A stretch of 64,000 nt of DNA from Alopecurus myosuroides (taxonomy: Eukaryota; Streptophyta; Magnoliopsida; Poales; Poaceae), in contig CM054057.1 in assembly GCA_028641055.1 (NCBI GenBank), forward strand, positions 325,940,941-326,004,940, written 5' to 3'. This document shows, piece after piece, positions 57,981-64,000 of this stretch; within the stretch, counting starts at the first letter, position 1, and the number at the start of each line of letters is the position of its first letter. Position numbers and translations under genes: made by a program. The notes under the pieces are model-generated. The model saw only the letters and a program-made list of their open reading frames with translations, did not search any database and was not told the DNA's origin.

Positions 57981-60799
57981 CGTCACACCCCAGATTTTGG
58001 AACTCTTGTAATATAGCTTAGGAAGTCAAATTTGAGAACCAACAAAAACTTTTGTAATATGTTTGTGTGGACAATGTATGTGACCATAAGTATCTATGCA
58101 ATGCAAGCAACCTTTTCTTTCAAATCAAATATATTTTTTCCTCATGATTACTATTGTTTCTGTGATGTTTTCCATACGATGCTTTGATGAATTTTTGTCC
58201 CAAGTATTGGATCAAGGTTTTTTTTTCAACTTAGCATTATTATTTGGCTTTGTTTGAATCAAGAAAACAAAATGGCATAGGAAAATATGAGTGTTTTCTT
58301 TTGGAGTTTCTGTTAAGGTTTATCTCTGAAAAACTATCCAAGTATCAATTTCTAGCACTTGTTTTCTATATGTTAGAGTAATCAATTTTATGTTTTCTTA
58401 GAATATAATTTCTCTATGATATGTGGACTACAAATCTATAAGCTTGGATTGATTTGTGGAGTTTTGAAAACAAACATTTGCATGCTTCTTTTGTGGAGAG
58501 AAAATAAGACAGAAAATAGATATTTTGGAAAACACAGAAAAACAGAAAGTTGACCTTTTTCCATCTTGTTTTCAAAACCTTCCACAATTCCAAAAATGTT
58601 TTGAAAGGATGTTTCTAAAATTTCAAATCATGGTTAACAATCTCCAACTTAGAATTCAAAAATCGGAATCCATTTACTACTTTAAAACAGAATGAACTTT
58701 TTGATGTTTTGATCTGTTTCCACACTTAGCAATTTTTGCTAAGTCTTTTTAATAGAAATTTTCTGAACCTTATTTTTATAGAAGTTTAATTGTTGTTTTA
58801 ATTTGAATTTTGTGCAAATGTGGAAGTGAGACTTTGCCATATATGTTCACCTATGTTTGTACTCCATTTTGGTGCATTGGATTCTTTGGACGCTTGAGTG
58901 GAGAGGGAGAGAAACGAGAGGGAACAGAGGGAGTAGAAACCAGAGGGGGCAGACGCGCGCACACAATGCGCGCGCACTGTGGCCACGCCGCGCTGCTGCC
59001 ATGCCTCTCCTCGACGACATGGTGCACTACTCGCGAGCCTAGAACCGTAGTCGACCGTTGCACCATCGTGGACACGCCCGGGAGAACGCGCCCGTGATCA
59101 CCGCGACATGGCCAAGAGCGCACCCACGACCCCGACCACCGCGCCGCGAGTATAAATACCCACTCACCCCACTGCCTCGCCACCTCACTTCACACCCTCA
59201 CCGCACTCACCTCGAACCGCTAGCTCGACCCCGCTCGCTCCCAGTGAGTGCCATGGGGGAGAAAACCGCCGCCAGCCACCGGGAGCACCTCGAATAGGTG
59301 GATCTCACCTCGAGCAATCCCACTGCTCCATTTCCCTTTTGTCGTGCTCCCCTTACCCAGGAGGCCCTCCCTGACCTCTCTCTTTGCCCGATCGGTTGCA
59401 GGTTACGCGCCGCCGTCGTCGGAGCCGCCGCGGCTGTGCTGCATCGCGCCGCCAATTGGAGCCGCCTCGACCATCGCCGCTTGCTCGCCTCCACTACCCC
59501 CAGCACCTGCGACATCCTCGACCCCGCGCCACGGTCCTACGTTAACCCTAGGTGAGCACACCGTTGTTGCCGTTTCCCGGTTGTGCTCCGACGAGAGAGA
59601 GAGAGAGAGAGGAAGAAAAGAGTGTGTGGACCGTAGATATCGCGATCTACGACTCCCTTTGAACTGTGCCTTTGCCACGCAGAACGAGTGTGCGCGCATG
59701 CCCGCGGACCAGATCTTCTGCTAGTTGGGTCGCATCCGTTAGTTCCGGGCCGTGCCCGTGAGATTTTTATTCTTTTTTAAAATGCCAGAGATTTGAACCC
59801 TAGCTTTTGGCCTAGGAAAAAAATAAAGAAAAGGATTTTTACAAAACCAAAAATAATGACAGTAGGTTATCATTTTCTTAAACAAATCCAAGCGGTAGAT
59901 CTATATTTTGTGGATTATTTGTGAAGTAGTAATTAATTTGGCAGAGAATGTCTGTTAACCATTTTGAGCATAACTTTTAAAATATGAATCCAAATCTTAG
60001 AAACTAAATTATTTTGAGTATCCCTTGATGATATCTATCTGCAGCACTTGGCCTTACATCAAGGAGAGCTTACTATAGAAAATTCTATGCATTTTGGTAA
60101 ATGTCCAATGGGAATTTCTAGGATTTTTGTAGGTTGTTTAATGATGATTTTTTATGTGAATCCAACTGGATGAGTTTTTTATGATTAGATATACCTAATC
60201 CTAGATTGGCATAATTTTTAGAGCTCCATAATAATTATGGTGTGCATAACTAGATTCAGCCCTTTTCTGTTTTTATTTAATTTTGTGTATATAGTTTTAG
60301 TTAAATACTTGTATGTTAGATTCTTGTTTTCTAGCATGTGTAAGATTGTTATCCTCTTTTATTATGTTGTTTTCTTACAGAACTAGTATGTTAGGAAAGG
60401 TCTAGCATTGTTGTGAGTTGTTAAGAACTTGTTTTACTAGCGTAGTCATTTCCTGGATTTTCCTTTTGTTTAGAAAAGTGTGGCATATTTATTTATAGGT
60501 TTAGTAGCTAAGTTTTTGATGTTGTTATGATGAGTCCAGTAACACTTTGGTACTGATTTTATGATGTTAGCACCCCTGTTAGCTTGCACTTTAATTTAGA
60601 GGGAAGCATGAGTAGAATTAGCTTAATTATTTGCACCCTATTGTTTTCACTAGTATGGGTATTTGTGTGATGATTGTTTAGTGGAATATTATTTTTCCTC
60701 AAGTGAAACCAGAGGCATTGTGATCTTCAGATGCCTTTGAAGGCTAGTGGAACACCCACGGGTCCCATTTCATTTTGGTGAGAAATACAATTTCTCCAC
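57981..60799 (+). repeat. 3' LTR of element A, truncated
   Basis: It starts CGTCACACCCC (TG changed to CG) and matches 652-3085 and 17820-18194 with substitutions and short indels. It includes the TATA box (59151-59158), a GAGAGA microsatellite near 59598 and the GC-rich leader. Homology stops at about 60799 after TTTCTCCAC. The last ~1.84 kb of the LTR (matching 18195-20033) is missing. Confidence 0.9.
59151..59158 (+). promoter_or_regulatory. TATA box of element A 3' LTR
   Basis: TATAAATA is in the same context as the 5' LTR box at 1820. It could drive readout transcription into the sequence to the right. Confidence 0.55.
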
Positions 60800-61609
60800 T
60801 GTGCCCAGGACACCGAACGCGCGAAAATTGCACCCAGTGGGCTTGGTTCGGGCCTCCGTGGGCAACCAATTACGCCCATATCTCGATGGAGATGTGTGCT
60901 CCCTTTTCCTTGCATGGAGGCGGGCCAGCGATTGGGGGCTGGAGGTGAGCAGGTCGGAGGCGCATGTGCGTTTGGGGAAGGGAAGAGAAATGGAGATGAG
61001 CAGGTGGGAGGAGCATACGGACCTTCTCTTCCCTTCCTCCTACCGGGCCCCACCATCATAAAGTATTGCCTAATCTACCACAATCAAATCTCTCTCCTAA
61101 ATCACTAACTAGCGTAACTTTGGGAAGCAAAGTACACATGCATGCCGGCCAAGCACAGGATTGCGTTCACACGGTAGAGGCTGGTCAAAGCTCTGCACAA
61201 ATCTCCAACACGGTTGGACGGATCCGATATGTCGGGTATCTCAAGATAAGTGTGGCATTGTTTTTTTGATATAAAAACGGCTCAAACGACAACTGAATAC
61301 GAGGTTTGACAACCTTACTAAAAGTTGGGAACAAGTGTATTTTATGTTTCATAACACCGGATAAATTGCTAGTTCTGTTTTGTTAATTAAAGATGTTGAT
61401 TTCCAGCGCACGTTAAATGTATTACAAAATGTAGACGCAATAGAGAATCAGGAAAAGGAGGACAATACTAACCTGCTATTGCACAAGGCAACATACATTA
61501 GTGACGACCTTGGGGAGGAGGAGCAATCTGACTCTATTGGTAATGTGTGTTACCCTCCTCAAACTGTAAAGCATTAAAAGTGTTTTCTTACTAAGGTTGA
61601 AGAGGTTAA
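60800..61609. other. Unclassified segment between A and transposon copy 2
   Basis: This stretch matches nothing else in the window. The left part is GC-rich, with an imperfect repeat of GGTGAGCAGGTCGGAGGCGC (about 60944) near 60994. The right part is AT-rich, with a 65-codon open frame at 61380-61577 rich in Asp/Glu/Asn that I do not recognise. It could be an insertion in the A LTR, or the sequence flanking a deletion. Confidence 0.4.
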
Positions 61610-61805
61610 GAGCATTTCCACCGGCACCCCCCCAAACGCCCACCCCAAAGGCCCAATGGGGTCCGGAAAAAAAAAACGCCGTATCAGCACCCCCCAAGCG
61701 TGTCCACCCGCCAATTTTGTGTTCGGGCCCCCTAGCCCACCCGCCAAACTTGGGGGCGTGCATGGGGCGCCGGACATTGTCCGATCACCCCACCCGAAAG
61801 GCGCC
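61610..61805 (+). mobile_element. End of DNA transposon copy 2
   Basis: It starts GAGCATTTCCACCGG after TTAA (61606-61609) and reads inward with the same subterminal sequence as copy 1 at 484-651 in inverted orientation. It is cut at 61805 by LTR C. A TAA next to the end would fit the TSD of PIF/Harbinger elements. Confidence 0.55.
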
Positions 61806-64000
61806 TGTAACGTCCCTGATTTTTGGAAACATTCAAAAATCACAAAAAATTTAAAACTTTTGTTTTCTGGTTAAACCAAGCCACCAAAAACAAATAAAAC
61901 TCTAACACAAAGGAAGTACTATATGTTATTCCAATGCTATTGGAAATAATAATACAAACATGTCATATAACACTTAAAAGAAATCATACAAAATAAGTTT
62001 TATTATTCAAAGTATCTATTTGTTTATTTTGAAATAACACTAAATTGCTATTCGAGTTTACTCATATTTTAAAATATGAATATGAAAAATAAGTTAAATG
62101 ACTTTTGTAAAATAACATTTGACTTATAGAATGTTTTTGGATTTTATAAAACCCCCTTTCAAATGATTTGTCATATTTCCAATTAAAATGATTTTATGTA
62201 GCCATAGTTATTTAATCATATTTTGAAAATATAATTATTTTAAATGTGTTAAAATAACACCTAAATGTTTTCATGTGAAAATGTTTGTTTTTATAAAACT
62301 ATAGAAATTGGTTTGAGATCATTTGGATCTATAGAAATTCACGGTCAAAGTTTCGGACCAAAAAGATAATTTGTGATTTGTGACTAAACTATTCATCCAC
62401 TGATGTTATATTTGTGATAGTTAGAAAGAGCACGTAATTCTGTACAACTTTCGTGTAGATTGTTTTTCCATCCGAGCAACTTTATTTTTGGTCAAAATCA
62501 GTAGTCAAAGCCCAGTCAGCAGCCCAGTCAGCAGTCCAGTCAGCGCCACGTCAGCGCAGCATTATCCACTCGATTTCGGAATTTAATTTATTTTGGCAGT
62601 TTTGCAGAAATACCCCTGCAACTTAGATCTATCATTACTTTTTAACCGTAGATCCAAATTAAGCAAACTAGAACTTTTTGAAAATCCCTGAACACGTAGA
62701 ATCTTTTAGAACCGTCTAAATTCAAATTTGACGAACATAAATTGGTTCAAATTTAAATAGGCTTGTTTGGTGATTTTTGGCATAGTTTAAATTCTATACA
62801 TCTAAAAATTGTAAATAAAATAGTTTTGGATACCTTATGATGTTTGCTAACAGTCCCTTGCGCCCAAAATAGTTTTTGGCTAAGTTAAAAATGTTTTGGT
62901 TGTTATATGCTCATGTGACTATTTCTGACTTAGTTTATTTTCTGTAGTTATTTTGAATACGTTTTCTCTAGCAAATTTGTGCTAAGGACTAACCTTAGAC
63001 CAGAGAGACAAAAACCAAAGCCCTTAGAATATTTCTAAGTTATTTTTCCTAGTTGGCTTTGCTAGTTGAAAACCACTAAGTCTGGATTAGTGAAAAGCAA
63101 TGGAGATGATACTACAATTACTCGAAGATTTTCAACATGAAGCAAGAAGACAAATGAAGGACTTAGCCAAGAAAATAGACTTCAGAAGCATCTCCAAAGA
63201 AGTAGAAGCACTTAGAAGAAAATCAAGAAGACAAGAAGACCATCCACATCTCTCTCTTTTTCTCTAAGTCTTTTCTCCCCTTATTTTCTGTTCTCTTAGA
63301 CTTTGTGCTATGGCTAAGTTAGATTTCAACAGCCACTAGTTTGTATCAAAACCATCAAGTGTTAGAAGTGTTAGAAGATTCAATGAAGTCCCCACACCAA
63401 GGAGGAAGATACAAAGGATCCTGAACATTTTCTAAGACCAAGGCTGTGAAGACTTAGGATTTGTTTTCCAATACTTAGAATTTGTTGTCAAGGTGATTTG
63501 TGTTTTGTCCAAGACTTAGAATTTATTTTCCAAGTAAGATGAGAGTTTTTGACCAAGACTTCAACAAGAAGACTTTCCTCGAAAAGAGCAACTTCAACTC
63601 AAGAAGAATACTCTCCCAGAAGATGAACAAGATGAAGAGTTTTACAAGTCCTTTCAGGGGAACTCTAACAATCTCTACTACCTCTCTTATTCTATATGAC
63701 TAAGTCCCTATAATTATAGATGGATACTTCAAATGTTTTTCTTCAACTCAATGAGGAGTACTACAAGCAAGGCCATTGAAGAAACATGAAATACTTAGAC
63801 ATCAGAAGCCACTCAAGAAGATGGAAGAAGGACTTGGAGAAAACAAGACAGAAATTGATTTGATCTTTGTGTGATCTTTTGATAAAAAACCAACCCTTAG
63901 TCACAAAGGGAAAACCACTAACAAGAATTTCTTAGTTCTCTTTGTGTATTGAAATAACAAGTTTTCCTTTTGCATATTAGAGTAAAGGTGATAATCCTTA
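61806..64000 (+). mobile_element. Start of a long LTR (element C), partial
   Basis: It begins TGTAACGTCCCTGATTTTTGG, a TG start resembling that of B and F (TGTAACATCCC, TGTAACACCC), and then runs AT-rich for about 700 bp. A 12-bp repeat at 62511-62546 and a purine-rich, A/G-biased stretch at about 63100-63860 follow. No coding domain, CA end or partner LTR lies inside the window, so the LTR call rests on the start motif and general texture. Confidence 0.5.
62511..62546 (+). repeat. 12-bp tandem repeat, three copies, in LTR C
   Basis: The unit CCCAGTCAGCAG is repeated about three times with one or two changes per unit. Confidence 0.75.

Larger units (their letters stand above)
652..60799 (+). 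mobile_element. Element A: chromodomain Ty3/gypsy retrotransposon, heavily nested
   Basis: The element starts with TGTCACACTCC at 652 and has a primer-binding site at 20038, an extra ORF, gag, protease, RT, RNase H, integrase, a chromodomain, a polypurine tract at 57966-57980 and a truncated 3' LTR. Removing B, D (with E), F and G (with H) makes the coding pieces contiguous, because the protein resumes at the next residue across each insertion. The chromodomain, tRNA-Met type primer site and long LTRs fit the Tekay/Del branch of plant chromoviruses; this assignment is inference from architecture. Gag-pol holds many stops and is not functional. A's own TSD cannot be checked because its right end is lost. 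Confidence 0.9.

Noticed and set aside
60796..60830. CACTG at the truncation point as the end of a CACTA transposon
   Set aside because: The following bases do not resemble known CACTA ends and no matching inverted end was found.
61380..61577. 65-codon ORF as a host gene
   Set aside because: It is short, with no domain and no promoter or splice evidence; kept only as part of the unclassified segment.
1..64000. CRISPR arrays, bacterial operons, rRNA genes
   Set aside because: Nothing of the kind is present; sequence and proteins are those of plant retrotransposons.

Overview
This window looks like intergenic DNA from a large grass genome, most likely wheat, barley or a close relative. I found no convincing host gene. 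Almost everything is transposable-element sequence inserted into other transposable elements. The evidence is plant-type Ty3/gypsy and LINE proteins, very long LTRs (about 3.8 to 6.3 kb), TG...CA ends with 5-bp target-site duplications (TSDs), a tRNA-Met type primer-binding site, and LTR and DNA-transposon ends of the kind common in Triticeae. The species call is inference.

Layout. (1) 1-651: the end of a GC-rich DNA transposon, reading leftwards, cut by element A. (2) 652-60799: element A, a chromodomain Ty3/gypsy element (+ strand) with long LTRs, which is host to every insertion below. Its 5' LTR (652-3085 plus 17820-20033) contains element B (3086-17814, - strand, TSD TGATT), a second chromodomain gypsy element and the best preserved here. 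A's gag-pol is split by solo LTR D (23261-31120), which contains inverted solo LTR E (23770-30046, TSD GCTTC). It is split again by solo LTR F (31217-35065, TSD TACCC) and by element G (36715-56988, - strand, TSD CTACA). G is a Tat-type gypsy element with a second RNase H and an antisense multi-exon gene. G's gag is in turn split by an L1-type LINE, H (about 47711-54778, + strand). A's 3' LTR (57981-60799) is truncated. (3) 60800-61609: unclassified sequence. (4) 61610-61805: the end of a second copy of the DNA transposon seen at the left edge. (5) 61806-64000: the start of another long LTR (C), running out of the window.

How the parts fit. Each gypsy element has the usual set: LTR promoter, primer-binding site, gag, protease, RT, RNase H, integrase, polypurine tract and LTR. 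A and B each have one more ORF between the leader and gag. Both of these ORFs read like a degenerate double-stranded-RNA-binding fold, with a shared N-terminal motif. B and F are related families, and each LTR holds two tandem tRNA-like modules (A box, B box, T-run) at almost the same distance from the LTR start. These two observations are the main candidates for undescribed biology. By eye, LTR-pair divergence is lowest in B (around 2%), higher in G (around 3%) and highest in A (around 6-7%), which agrees with the nesting order. All coding regions except the two extra ORFs carry stops or frameshifts, so nothing here looks autonomous today, although B is close.
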